DNA from: Burhinus oedicnemus
Lineage: Eukaryota > Chordata > Aves > Charadriiformes > Burhinidae
NCBI GenBank assembly: GCA_008921705.1
Contig: VFFE01007015.1
Span: 677,513 to 741,512, forward strand
Direction of reading: 5' to 3'
Length of the DNA: 64,000 bases
Part shown: positions 11,535 to 23,800 of the stretch, piece by piece
How the letters are laid out: the number at the start of each line of letters is the position of its first letter
How positions within the stretch are numbered: position 1 is the stretch's first letter
Made by a program: the position numbers and the translations under genes
Notes under the pieces: model-generated
What the model saw: only the letters and a program-made list of their open reading frames with translations
Told to the model about the DNA's origin: nothing
The model's database searches: none

Positions 11535-12607
11535 AAGAGAGCAGTAGACGTCATCTACCTTGACTTCAGCAAGGCTTTTGACACTGTCTCCCATAACATC
11601 TTCATTAGGAAGCTGAGGAAGTGTGGGCTAGACAAGGAGAGAGCGAGGTGGATTGAGAGCTGGCTGTGTGACAGAACTCAGAGGGTTGTGATGAATGGAG
11701 CAGTGTCAAGTTGGAAGCCTGTAGCCAATGGTGTCCCCCAGGGGTCAATACTCAGTCCAATCTTGTTCAATCTATTCATCAATGACCTGGATGAGGGGAC
11801 AAGATCGCAGATGATACCAAAGTGGGAGGGGTGGTTGACATTCCAGAGGGCTGTGCTGCCATCCAGCATGACCTGGACAGGCTGGAGTGCTGGGCAGAGA
11901 AGAACCTCATGAGGTTCAACAAGAGCAAGTGTAGGGTCCTGCACCTGGGGAGGAAGAATGCTAGGCACCACTATAGGTTAGGGGTGGACCACCTGCTGGA
12001 AAGCAGTTCTGAGGAGAAGGATCTGCGGGTCCTGGTAGATAGGAAAATATCCATGAGCCAGCAATGTGCCCTTGTCACCAGGAAGGCCAATGGCATCCGG
12101 GGCTGCATAGGCAAGAGTGTGGCCAGCAGGTCGAGGAAGGTCATTCTCCCCCTCTGCTCAGCACTGGTGAGGCCACAACTGGAATACTGTGTCCAGTTCT
12201 GGGCTCCCCAGCTCAAGAAGGACAGGGAACTACTGGAGAGAGTCCAGCATAGGGCAACAAAGATGACTGGGGGATTGGAGCACCTCCTTTATGAGGAAAG
12301 GCTGAGAGAGCTGGGACTCTAGCCTGGAGAAGAGAAGGCTGAGGGGAGACCATGTTATTGCTTCTAAGTATCTAAAGGGTGGGTTGAAGGAGTATGGAGG
12401 CAGACTCTTTTCAGTGGTTCCCAGTGACAGGGTGAGGGGCAATGGGCACGAGTTGGAACACAGGAAGTTCCACTCAAACCTAAGAAAGAACTTCTTTACG
12501 ATGAGGGTGACAGAGCACTGGACCAGGCTGCCCAGGGAGGTGGTGGAGTCCCCTTCTCTGGAGATTTTCAAGACCCACCTGGATGCAGTCCTGAGTAATG
12601 TGGTCTA
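11535..12607 (+). pseudogene. CR1 ORF2 reverse transcriptase fragment, active site region deleted
   Basis: This codes for reverse transcriptase motif A ([14 protein letters not shown], intact Asp), motif B ([10 protein letters not shown]) and the C-terminal region. Compared with the copy at 35714-37465, about 16 bases are missing at about 11801, between DLDEGT and the FADD block. The deletion throws the catalytic FADD out of frame. Coding resumes in another frame at 11822 and continues to 12322, where an in-frame TAG interrupts LRELGL. A last block lies at 12384-12608. The combination makes it clearly non-functional. Coordinates mark similarity limits. Confidence 0.9.
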
Positions 12608-12704
12608 GGCATTCCTGCGTCAGCAGGGCAGTGGGACTAGATGATCTCTAAAGGTCCCATAAACACTGAAAATTCCGTGATTCCGTGATTCTGTGATTCC
12701 GTTA
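11535..12704 (+). mobile_element. CR1 LINE, 5'-truncated (group 2)
   Basis: This CR1 begins just before motif A of the reverse transcriptase ('gcagtagacgtcatctacc') and runs to a complete 3' end. Its tail is made of ATTCCGTG/ATTCTGTG units (about 12671-12704). It is the same subfamily as the minus-strand copy at 35714-37465, sharing [20 protein letters not shown] and [19 protein letters not shown] second CR1 starts only a few bases after the tail. Confidence 0.96.
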
Positions 12705-12710
12705 TATTAA

Positions 12711-13667
12711 CAGAGTCTAGTTGGAGGTCTGTGACAAGTGGTGTTCCCCAAGGGTCAGTACTGGGTCCAGTCCTGTTCAACATATTCATCAGTGACCTGG
12801 ATGAAGGGGTAGAGGGTACCATCAGCAAGTTTGCTGATGACACAAAACTGGGAGGGGTGGCTGACACACCGCAAGGCTGTGCTGCCATTCAGCATGATCT
12901 GGACAGACTGGAGAGTTGGGCAGAGAGAAACCTCATGAAGTTCAACAAGGGCAAGTGTAAGGTCCTGCACTTGGGGAGGAATAACCCCATGCACCAGTAG
13001 AGGTTAGGGGCTGACCTGCTGGAAAGCAGCTCTGTGGAAAGGGACCTGTGAGTGCTGGTGGACAGCAGGATGACCATGAGGCAGCAATGTGCCCTTGTGG
13101 CCAAGAAGGCCAATGGCATCCTGGGGTGCATTAAGAGGTGTGTGGCAAGCAGGTCGCGGGAGGTTCTCCTCCCCCTCTACTCTGCCCTGGTGAGGCTGCA
13201 CCTGGAGTCCTGTGTCTAGTTCTGGGCTCCCCAGTTCAAGAAGGACAGGGAACTGCTGGAGAGGGTACAGCAGAGGGCCATGAGCATGATTAGGGGGCTG
13301 GAACACCTTTGTTATGAGGAAAGGCTGAGGGACTTGGGTCTTTTTAGTCTGGAGAAGAGAAGGCTCAGAGCGGGGATCTCATCAATGCTTACAAATACTT
13401 CAAGGGAGGGTGCCGGGAGGATGGCACTGGTCTTTTTGCAGTGGTGCCCAGTGATAGCACAAAAGGTGACAGGCACAGACTTGACCATAGGAAGTTCCTT
13501 CTAAACCTGAGGAGGAACTTCTTTCCTTTGAGGGTGGCAGAGCACTGGAGCAGACTGCCCAGAGAGGTGGTGGAGCCTCTGGTGCTGGAGACATTCAAAA
13601 CCCGCCTGGAGGCCATCCTGTGCAACCTGCTGTAGGTGTCCCTGCTCTGGCAGGGGGGTTGGACTAG
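12711..13667 (+). mobile_element. CR1 LINE, 5'-truncated, 3' end lost in gap (group 1)
   Basis: A second CR1 in the same orientation starts about 7 bases after the tail of the previous one, at the codons just before motif B ('gtctagttggaggtctgtgac'). It runs through FADD and the C-terminal region to the 'ggactag' of the 3' UTR, where the assembly gap begins. The 'cttccaacc' box and tail are therefore missing. It is nearly identical over long stretches to 1-769 and shares its TAG codon (here 13217-13219). Confidence 0.95.
12731..13635 (+). pseudogene. CR1 ORF2 C-terminal fragment with stops
   Basis: This encodes reverse transcriptase motif B ([11 protein letters not shown]), the catalytic FADD ([11 protein letters not shown]) and the C-terminal region ending NLL before a TAG. 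Stops lie at 12998-13000 (TAG after NNPMHQ), at a TGA near 13048 ('gacctgtgagtg'), and at 13217-13219 (TAG, shared with the copy at 1-769). A frame change near 13365 interrupts the next block, and the last block is open at 13441-13635. Motif A is absent because of 5' truncation. Confidence 0.9.
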
Positions 13668-14381
13668 NNNNNNNNNNNNNNNNNNNNNNNNNNNNNNNNN
13701 NNNNNNNNNNNNNNNNNNNNNNNNNNNNNNNNNNNNNNNNNNNNNNNNNNNNNNNNNNNNNNNNNNNNNNNNNNNNNNNNNNNNNNNNNNNNNNNNNNNN
13801 NNNNNNNNNNNNNNNNNNNNNNNNNNNNNNNNNNNNNNNNNNNNNNNNNNNNNNNNNNNNNNNNNNNNNNNNNNNNNNNNNNNNNNNNNNNNNNNNNNNN
13901 NNNNNNNNNNNNNNNNNNNNNNNNNNNNNNNNNNNNNNNNNNNNNNNNNNNNNNNNNNNNNNNNNNNNNNNNNNNNNNNNNNNNNNNNNNNNNNNNNNNN
14001 NNNNNNNNNNNNNNNNNNNNNNNNNNNNNNNNNNNNNNNNNNNNNNNNNNNNNNNNNNNNNNNNNNNNNNNNNNNNNNNNNNNNNNNNNNNNNNNNNNNN
14101 NNNNNNNNNNNNNNNNNNNNNNNNNNNNNNNNNNNNNNNNNNNNNNNNNNNNNNNNNNNNNNNNNNNNNNNNNNNNNNNNNNNNNNNNNNNNNNNNNNNN
14201 NNNNNNNNNNNNNNNNNNNNNNNNNNNNNNNNNNNNNNNNNNNNNNNNNNNNNNNNNNNNNNNNNNNNNNNNNNNNNNNNNNNNNNNNNNNNNNNNNNNN
14301 NNNNNNNNNNNNNNNNNNNNNNNNNNNNNNNNNNNNNNNNNNNNNNNNNNNNNNNNNNNNNNNNNNNNNNNNNNNNNNNNN
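13668..14381. other. Assembly gap (714 N)
   Basis: This is a run of 714 unknown bases. It begins inside the 3' UTR of a CR1 that sits directly behind another CR1, so a repeat-caused assembly break is likely. The length of the missing sequence may be an estimate. Confidence 1.
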
Positions 14382-17300
14382 TAAATTGGGATTTAAAAAA
14401 AAAAAAAAGCTGTAACTTACTTAATCCCTGACCAAAAAACTTATGGGTTTTTCTGACAAAATTGCATTTCTGATACCATTACAAGTCTCAGTTCTACACT
14501 TGCAAAGTGTAATTATGTAAATACAGTACAGTAATATTAACTAAGTAGCTAATTTTAGGGCTGTGAAGCATAAAAATTAATTAAATTAGCATAGATATTT
14601 GCCAAATCTGGATGGTAAATTCAGTGGACGTGGGGAGAGAAAACCTTGCAATATCTTTTATCTTTCAATTCAGGCCAGGTCAGGCTGGCTTTCAGTCGCA
14701 AGTAAGTAAAATGAGTAAGTCAGTAAAAAAGCTAGGGAAATAACTGTTCTGTTAGAAAGTATACCTCCAAAAGTGGAAAAAAAAAAAGGTATTAAAACAG
14801 TTAGTGCAAGTTTATGACTCTTATGTTTTACATCTTCTCCTAGTGTTTTGAACCCAGTCACTAGGGGTGAAAAAAAATATGAAGTATTTTTGTGCATAAA
14901 AGAAACGTGAAAATATATTCTATATGTCTTTGTTTAAAAGACTGATATTATTCTAACTGCACAGAATTAAACTAAACAGAACCTGTTAGAATGAAATTAA
15001 CAAGAAATGAAACAATAACAAAGATAAGAAAGGATATCTTATTAAAAGTCTTTGATAGAACCATGGAAAAGCTGCTAATTGGAATATACCCTGTCTGATT
15101 TCATCTGGGAAACAGGACTTATTTTTCTCAGGACTAAACCTAGTATCAAAGGAAACTGCAAAACTTTTAAATTTCTGAATTAGGAAAGATGAAGTACAGA
15201 AACTTGTCAGAGTAGTGTATGTATATACATGTGAATTCAATAAAGTGTATGTGTGTGAGAGAAAAAAAGAATAACCAATGAGATGCTGTTTATAGCAAAA
15301 CAGTATTTTTTTTTTCCAGACAATGTGATTAACTCAGATGAGAAAAACCGTAAAAGGCAAATATCCAGAGGCTATGAGCATAAGATTTTTTTTTTATCCT
15401 TTCACTCACTATTTTTTTTCACTTTAGTTGTTGCTATTTATGTTAAAATGAAGAAACTGTACTTACACTCTTTGAAGACTTTTTGTCAGCCACTGGCACC
15501 ATATCCTTGAGTAAAAAGGCTTACATATGTTGAAGTCAGTTGGGCTTGTAATGATAACATAGATGAATAGAGAATAGGAAGGGAATGAAGAATGATTTTA
15601 TTCTATTTCAGGATGAATGAATCCTATGATTTCATACTGGGAGAGGTGAAGTATTGTCTGATGAAGTAACAGTGTTTGAGATGAACTTACAGTGAACCTA
15701 AAGTCATTCTAAAAACACAACAACCACCAATGGCAAAAAAGATTCAGAGTGAGCCATATCTAAAAAGAAGAAAAGCAATAAAAGAGACTTCTTAGCAAAG
15801 ATGTGAATTTCTTCTACATAATAAGATGTCAGTTAATGGACCACCCTTGTTATCTCTGCTGGAAGAGAGACTTTTCTTCTTTTTTAATATTTAAGTATAC
15901 CTACAAACATAAGGCTCATCTTCAACTAATAATTAACAATGAATTTTAATATTTTTTAAAAGTGTTGGAAAAGGTCCTTCTTGGGCCTTCTGTTCCCCCT
16001 GGTTTTCATCCTGATGATGTATTGTACCAATATATCACTAGGACAACAGTGATTGGAGCTCTTATAGATTATGTATTGATGGCAGACATCTTTACAGCAC
16101 TTTTACTCTAATCATGCACCATTATAGTATTTCAGTACATCAGGCAGCAAAAAAAAATAAAAAGAGTCATATTGGAAAAAGAATTATATATCTGAAAGAT
16201 CAGCAGAAGAATGAAGATTTTGTAATATATTTTGTAAAAAATAGAGGCATTGATTGTACAGGTAAGCCCCAACTTTTAAATAGACTGCATTTTCTGAGAG
16301 TTAAATTTAAACTAATCAAACAGAAAACAAAATTGTCTTGTTTTCTAAGGTCAAAACCATAAACCTTCAAGTAGCAAGTATGTATTAAAATCCTTACAAA
16401 AATTTGAAAAATCAGACTACTACGTTATTTCAGTGAATAAAATAGGAGAGACTCCAGTAAAGAACTTAACAGTGTTTTTATGATCACATGCTCATCAATG
16501 CAGAAACAGGTAAACTTGTGGATAATGAACAGAATTTCACTGAAACAGTAGGTCAACATACCTCATATTAGGAAAACTCATTTCCAGTACAAATTTATGG
16601 TGTGATGCTGAACAAGGGTCTTTGAGCAGACTACACACACTGTATTCTTATTTTCTGAGCTCTCGGTTTAACAGAACCTCTGAGCATGTAGTTGAACAGC
16701 TATCTGTGTGATACTGAGTCAAAAAGAAAGGATATAGCTTTTAGAGAACAAGTAAGTGTCTGCTGGATCTGTTCCTAAAATGGACAACATTGAAAGTGGC
16801 ACTTTGGCTTTCTGTCTCAAATATGTTCTCTTCTGCAAAGAGGAATTATTTGCAGGTATTCAAGTACTGTGGAGTAAGGGAGCACTAATTAGGAGTTGTC
16901 TTCTTTTGATTTTTGCAAGCAATTCCAGTTTTGAGAAGCCTGAACTTCTTGTTTCAAGATTCTGTCCTACTCCATTCCCTGTCTGGGAAACTTAAGATGA
17001 TTTCTATGTATACTTTAGGTTTCTTTTTAAGGTCAGAAGATATTAGCAAACCTGTGAAGAAAAACCCCCACTGACACATTTGGCCATTTTCCATTTTAGG
17101 TGTCTCAGATATCAGATGCAGTGTAAAATAATGTCTGATATGACAAGATAAGAATAAAAAAAAGCAAACATTTTCTTAGAATTTGCTTTGCTGTGGGTAA
17201 AAGTAAAAACCAACAAAACAAACACAAAAAAACCCCAGTCTGAAATCATGCAATACAGACTGCACAATTAAACATATGTATCAAAAAGGCTGTATATGTA

Positions 17301-17430
17301 TTATGTGCCTCATATAGTATGCTGGTTTTGTCCACTTTTTGTTCAGTTTTGGAGGAGAAGTGGTTTGGAAGAAAGGTTGCTTCATTACAATACTGAAAAA
17401 CCTGATATAATGTAAATGTTAAGCCTATTT
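14382..17430. other. AT-rich single-copy DNA, no gene seen
   Basis: Sequence resumes after the gap with a 14-base A run (14395-14408). The rest is AT-rich with short homopolymers (an A run at about 14779-14788 and T runs near 15308-15317 and 15388-15396). No exon, RNA gene or known repeat is recognised. Confidence 0.55.
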
Positions 17431-17498
17431 GAGCATGGGGGTGGACCAAAATATTTCCTGATGTCACTTCCAGCCTAAATTTTTCTGTGATTCTATTT
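17431..17498 (+). mobile_element. Ancient CR1 3'-end relic
   Basis: A 68-bp match to the CR1 3' UTR: 'gagcatggggg tggacc', then 'tgatgtcacttccagcct', then 'ctgtgattcta'. This is the usual order of the ggactagatga box, the cttccaacc box and the tail. It is strongly diverged, so much older than the other copies. Confidence 0.65.
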
Positions 17499-18896
17499 CT
17501 ATGCAGTATATCAGAAGACCATTATATTTATATATAAACCAAGTATTACATTCTGTATCATATAAGTTACCTTAGAGTTCTAAGTTATAAAGTGTGCTTT
17601 CCACTTCCTGGTTATTAAGGGACATGAGTCGTCCCTTGAAGTACACATTTAAGGAAATTTGGCACATGGTCATGAAAGCCACTTTGATAATGTTATTTAC
17701 AATTAACTGACAGAACTGACAGCTATGACCATCTGTCTGCTGTGCTTCTTTATCTGTTAAGATATGTTAAATAGTGACAGGCTTTGAATACGTATGTTGA
17801 AAAACTCTATATCACATCATTCAGTCTTGCAAGAAGGCAAAAGTTCGTCCATAATAGAAGTAGCATTTAAAAGTCCCTGAGATTCAGATGAACACTGCAT
17901 TTTATTCATAAGGTAGTCAACTTCATTCATTCAGAAGGGAAAAGTGAGCTACCTAAGAGAATTTTCAGTGCAATCTCTCACAGGTAGGAAACTGAAGGTT
18001 ATTCTTAGAATGAGGAGGGGTTTTTTTTGTGATACTGAAATAAATATTAATTAAAGAGACTCCAGGACTTCTTTGTTATTTCCATAGCAAATGTTAAGCC
18101 AGTGGCTACCTTTAAGAGTGTACAATCACTGTGTGAAATAAGAGATTGCAGATGAATACTGATCACCATAGCACAGGCAGAGAATAGCTTGCCAGTTAAC
18201 TACTACGTTTAACAAAGCATTTCACTGACGATGATTTTAATGCAGATTTTAATGTACCTGATTGCCACAGTCCATCTTATTTTCTTACTAAACTCTGTTT
18301 CTATCTAATTCCTGTTTGACCTTAGTTACTATTCTGTTGGGGACGGGACAGGATAGTAAGTGGTTCACTATTAAACTGTGAGCCAAATTAACAGGTGAGG
18401 AGGTGGAGATCAACATCTGGAAAGACATAGCCTGTAAGCTAGAGATGAGATGAAGCAGCCAAGCTCTGGACATGGATACTGGATGATCTTTAAGTCAGTG
18501 TTTGAAGGACCAGCAGGTGTGGCTGGACATGTGAGTTAGTAAGTGGTGGTATGTATAAGTTTCTGTAAGCAAACTTTACTAGTGATTAGCCCTAAGGAGG
18601 AACAGGATTGCACCATTTCTGTTGCTTATGTTCATTTGAGTGCTGTTTGTGTTTATGTGGATGCCTGTAAAAGTGTGTTTACCTGTGTTCAGCTGTTTGT
18701 GTCCCTCTGTGTCTGTATTGTGTGTGTTTGTTTGGACGAGCCTTTTGGAAATGCATACGCAACCTCACTACTGGCAGGACCCATCTATGAGAAGCACAGC
18801 AGTCTCACCTCCAGCCAGGCGGGAAGCGAAGAATCTCCTGAGTCTTAAAGTCAAGGCTAGGTTTTGCTTTCCTTTTACAAATACTAGCTCTTTTAC

Positions 18897-18935
<39 letters not shown>

Positions 18936-20495
18936 AGAAAGGTTGTTTTGTGAAAGAAAGAAAGTAACTGAGAAGAAAGGTGTAAGATACCAATTATCAG
19001 CATTTATTAAACAAACTACCTTGTCAGCCTGGTGTTTTGTAAGGATCTGGTTGATTCTAGTGCTTACGCACTACATGAGTTTGGACACAACCTCCTTAGG
19101 TTTAGAATCATAAAACCTGATTAATTGCAGAAATGAGAGCAATGGAATTAGAAATTAAGTAAGTGAATCCACCCAGGAACTGAACTGTCCTTTAGATGTT
19201 TCTGTTCCTCTCTTTTGAGTATAAAGCCAGATTTCTGATATCAGTGTATCTTTTAGGTGTTAAGTGTTAAAAAACACAAATTTTGTCCTGCAATCTGAAT
19301 TACACCATAAAGATAAAGCCAAAAAACCCAAGGTTGCAGTAGTTGCCATTTTGTCATGAAAATTCATGCCTGTATGACAAAAAAAAAGGCAGTCCAAAAT
19401 GGAAATGTAAGTTTTTGTATTTATTTGTATTGAGTTCACCAATCTTATTAGTTCATCTGTTATGAACTGATAGTAATAATTATGACTCATCCTTATATTT
19501 TAGTATATTCATGAAGAACTTCCATCCTATAAATCTGTAGTCCTGTAATATAAAATTATATATGTCCAAATATGAAGGGACAGTCTTTAAAAATCCAGAC
19601 TAGTAGATCGAACACAATATAATTAGATAAAGAATAAAAATATTCCTACCAAAAAATACCATTTTTGTACATGCAAACAAAAAAATGAGTCCACTATTGA
19701 ATGTATAGCTTACAGAAAAGAAACAGCATCTGTGGCCTCAGTATGAATAGACCAAGAAAAGCATAAAGGCAAAGAAAATTTTTAAATACAACTATAAAAG
19801 ACACTCTTCTTGTCACCAAAAATATCCCTTATGCTTAAAAGAAACAGAAATTATTCACATACTTTCTAGTTTTAATGGGGAAAAAAAAGAAAGAAAACTA
19901 TGAATAATACACTTGGGGGGGTAGAGCACACTTTTTTTCTATGTTTTAAATAAAAAACTAACATCAAACTAGAAAAGAAATATAAATCTCAATCCTGAAA
20001 TACTTCAGATGTTTGTAATATGATAAATGTTATATCTCTATCAGGCTTTTTCCTGTTACCCACAGGAAGGAATACAGAAATTTTCATTAAATCCTTAATT
20101 CAAAGGACTTTTTTTTTTTACTTCTATATGAACATTCACTGTCTAAAATTAGGTTTCCAGGTAAACTAATCATCTGAGCTTCCTCTGTAACTACAGAGAG
20201 AGATACTAGAGGGTGAACCTGCATATGCATCTTAAATCCTTAATTTGGGATGGCATTCATATTCCTCCAGAAACATCTGTCTCTCTACCTTAATAATTGA
20301 GGAAGTTTACATAAAACATTTAGACATAAGGCACATCCTAACTGCCAGACAAAAGCAGGTCAGTGAGTGCACTCTGACACTGACCACTCATTATTCACAT
20401 TGCTTAAATTCTAGGTAGTTTCCTAACTCTGTTTTTGATTATTCCATTTAGCCATCTTCATGAAAATCTGACAAAGAGAATACTGGCTTTAAGCA
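17499..20495. other. Mostly AT-rich DNA with a GT-rich patch and a long A run
   Basis: No convincing exon. At 18540-18860 the sequence is less AT-rich and has a T/G-rich patch (about 18640-18735) and several CpGs. It is followed by a 34-base A run. The stretch 19860-20130 has short A and T runs. The open frame through the A run encodes only lysines there and is not a gene. Confidence 0.5.
18900..18933 (+). repeat. 34-base A run
   Basis: An uninterrupted A homopolymer preceded by 'cttttacatt', so that an ATTAAA hexamer overlaps its start. It follows a stretch of unusual composition (18540-18890). It could be a simple repeat or the poly(A) tail of an old retrocopy; flanking duplications were not found by eye. 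Confidence 0.85.
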
Positions 20496-20823
20496 TCATA
20501 GAATCCAAACATAGAATGATAGAATGATAGAATCATAGAATGGCTTGGGTTGGAAGGGACCTCAAAGATCATCTAGTCACTACCCCTCTGTGGGGTTTGG
20601 GAAGGACACCTCCCAATAGACCAGGTTGCTCAGAGCCCCATCAAACCTGAACACCTCCAGGGTTGAGGCACCCACAACTTCTCTGGGCAACCTGTTCCAG
20701 TGTCTCACCACCCTCAGAGTAAAGAATTTCTTCCTAATATCTAATCTAAATCTGCCCTCTTTCAGCTTAAAACCATTATCCCTCGTCCTATCTCTACATT
20801 CCTTGATAGAGTTGCTCCCCACC
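20496..20823 (-). mobile_element. CR1 LINE 3' fragment (older group)
   Basis: A 5'-truncated CR1 on the minus strand. The tail is at the left end on the plus strand: about four ATAGAATG/ATAGAATC units (20496-20540), then the reversed boxes 'gggttggaagggacct' and 'gatcatctagt'. The remaining coding part (20580-20822) carries the final ORF2 block: [25 protein letters not shown] and LSNLVYW. The upstream part is lost at about 20823. Confidence 0.93.
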
Positions 20824-23800
20824 TAGCTTTTGACCTTAAGTCTAGGAATTAGCTGGTCCTCTTTTATTTAGCAGTATAGACATAGCTTACAGGACTAATT
20901 TTCAGGCAGTTAAAATTAAGTGGGCAAAGTAGAACAGATACAAAGATATTATTTAATAGTATCTGATAACCTTTTTGAAATGTGGGCCACCAAGTTGGTG
21001 GGTAAAACTGTGTCACGATTCTTGTGTGGTTCCTTTGATCTACTTTATATTGTGGTCCTAGGAAGGAAAATTGAGAAAATAAAACAAGACCTTCTAAGCA
21101 AATAAGATCTAGGTATTCTCTTGAAAGATCACAGGGAGCCTGTTAACTTCATAGACTTTCCTGTTTCTCTCTTGCATTAAAACTTTTTTTATCAGAGTTT
21201 CTATATTTAAAAAAACCCTACAAACTATTAATATATTTTATTCCAGAATGCATTTGTTTAGATGACCTGGTTGGGGAGGGAGGAAAGGAAGAGATTGTGA
21301 CCTGTTAGTGAATACATATTAGGTTAAATTTCAGAGGAAAAGAAAAAAAAAAAAGACTTTGAAATTGGAAATGGAAAAAAAAAGGATTCTTCTTTCTTAG
21401 GTGTAGCCAGAGGATGGGTAAGACTTAGAAAGAAAAATAGAAGATATATGTGTGTGCATATGACTATAAATATGATTGTGAATGTCATTGTCTTTAGAGA
21501 AATAATGTTTGGGCACATATCTGGTGTATTGAAATGTTGTAACCACTGCTACTAATGAGGGTCTGGAATTAATGTAGCAGTAAAGTGTGATTCTTCTTGG
21601 AGCCAAAGGACTCCTAGCTACCTGAGATCAGATGAACTGATGTAATGAAATCAACAGTAACTGGAATTGCAGGTAAGTAATGAGCTTTCTCAAATTTATG
21701 AGTAACTTGAACCTAAATATTTCAAATATCAGACAAGTCAGTGATTCCAATAATGAAACAAGCAAAAATGTAGCTGTATCAATTACTTATTGTAAAAATG
21801 AAATATAGGTCACATCCTCAAATTGCATGGTTCTGCACAGATTGTTTGAATTCCGAGGACTGCTCTGATTTACATCAGTGGAAATTTGGACTATGTAACA
21901 TCCTTTTCCCTTCAAGATACATTTCTTTATCATCTAGCAGTAGCTAAACCATGTATACTTTAAAGGGCATAAAAAAGAATGCATTGCTATACATCTGGAC
22001 TATTTTCACTGAAGGATTTGAACTGAAATATCTGGATCATTGGTTTAAAATTATATTTTGCTCTTTGAACAAATAAAATGTGAAGGACCTTGTGTATTCT
22101 TTAGATTTGGAAGAAACGTTAAGTTCAGTGACTCTTGCATGCAATTCAGGAAATGTCTATTACTAAATAATATTTAAACAATACAAAGAACTTCAAAAAT
22201 ATAAAGGGTAGATAAAGCTATTCATATGTGAATAGCACATTATCATCAACTGAATAACAGAATGGAATATCATTTATCATTGTCAGTCACTGGCAACTCA
22301 TGCACAGTGTAAAAGACTGTTGATTACTGAATAATTTTGAATAATTTTCAAATAAAACTTTACTAGCTTACTTTCCTCTCCCATTGCAGCAATGGTAATA
22401 ATGTAATACCTCGTTTTCTTACTACCTTTGCATATATTTTATATCATTCCTTCACTATTTTTAATTGCCAAAGCAAAAATAACAATGAAAATTGTTCAGA
22501 AAATCTGTAGAATTTTGAGTCTGATTTTTGTTTAGCATTAAATGTCTTCTGTGTGGTAAAATAGGCCTTCAACTTCCTACGAAGCAAATTCATTTTAATG
22601 AAATTTAACACCTTTCTGATAATACTTAAGCAAAATATTATTCCTAACATAGAAGAACATAACTATTTTTTTTCTCATTGTGCCTAAGGAATAGAATTCT
22701 TCACTAGAGTATAGATACTATGATTTTAGAAGTTTTAAGCTGGAAAAGTAAAAGAGAGGCAAAGGCAGACATAGGAAACGATTACCAATGAGAACCTTTG
22801 TGTCCAATTCCAGTGCCTTATTTAGGTGGCACTTTCCTGTTTCTGGAGTTTCACTAAATTGCAGAAGAATATGGCAATCAAGTCCAAAAATATCTATTGA
22901 AATCTCCAAGAAAAATAAGCGAGGTAGGTACCTTTGAAATAAACGGGATTTACTCCACCCCAAATAGGCTTTTAATGTTATCTGTTAACTGGGAAAACTC
23001 AATGCCTTGGAAGAGGAGGTAGGAGCATTCTTTACTCTTGTTGAAGTAGAGCTGCTGTGCCACCAGGAATGCTGTTCAGCAGCAAAATAGAAGACAGAAA
23101 GCTTGCCTCTGGGAATGTGCAAGCCTGGGTTTACAACCCTTTTTCATGAGGGCATGTGAGACTACCAGTGCAAACAGAAACAACCTGCCTGAGAGCAAGA
23201 ATCTGAGTCCCCAAACGCTTCCATCATCTGAGTAGCTTGAACTCTTGGTAGAATTGGGCTTCCTCATATCTGTTCTGGTTAACGCAGTTTCAAAAGCAGG
23301 GGCAGAAAGTACTGTCTCAGTCCATGGGATGGAAGGTTAAGTACTATAGATTCAGGTACATTCAAGACTCAGAGTCTGCTCTTTCAGGGGGTGTACACCA
23401 AAGCATTTAGGTGGGAACTAGTGATACTAACTACTGTAACTGTACAGCTGCAGTGACTGAGCCTCAGGACTTCTGCTATTGAGATGTGCAGTTATAGCGA
23501 GTCTAGAAGAAAGTATGGATTGGAGTGGAGGATTATTAACCCAATATAGTCAGGCACTGTAGCCCAGAGTTAGGCAGGATTCAATCAGATGAGTTAAATG
23601 AGCAAGTCTGAAGGAGCAACTTGTTAGAAAAGGGACAGTGAAGATATTTTAGCCCTTGCTTTCTTTCCAGGGAAAACTAGCCATCAAGTTAAATGATCCT
23701 TAAGACCTCATCAATGCAGAAAAAAATGGTCAAAAAGATTAAATGTAATTATGGAAGCAAAAGGACCAAGGAAAAGCCAAATTACTAGCTTTGTCAGGCC

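Noticed and set aside
13636..14415. 259-residue frame spanning the N run
   Set aside because: It is almost entirely unknown residues from the assembly gap; only the CR1 edge and an A run are real sequence.
18640..19113. 157-residue open frame across the A run
   Set aside because: It contains a polylysine stretch produced by the A homopolymer and otherwise low-complexity residues. No domain, splice context or homologue recognised.
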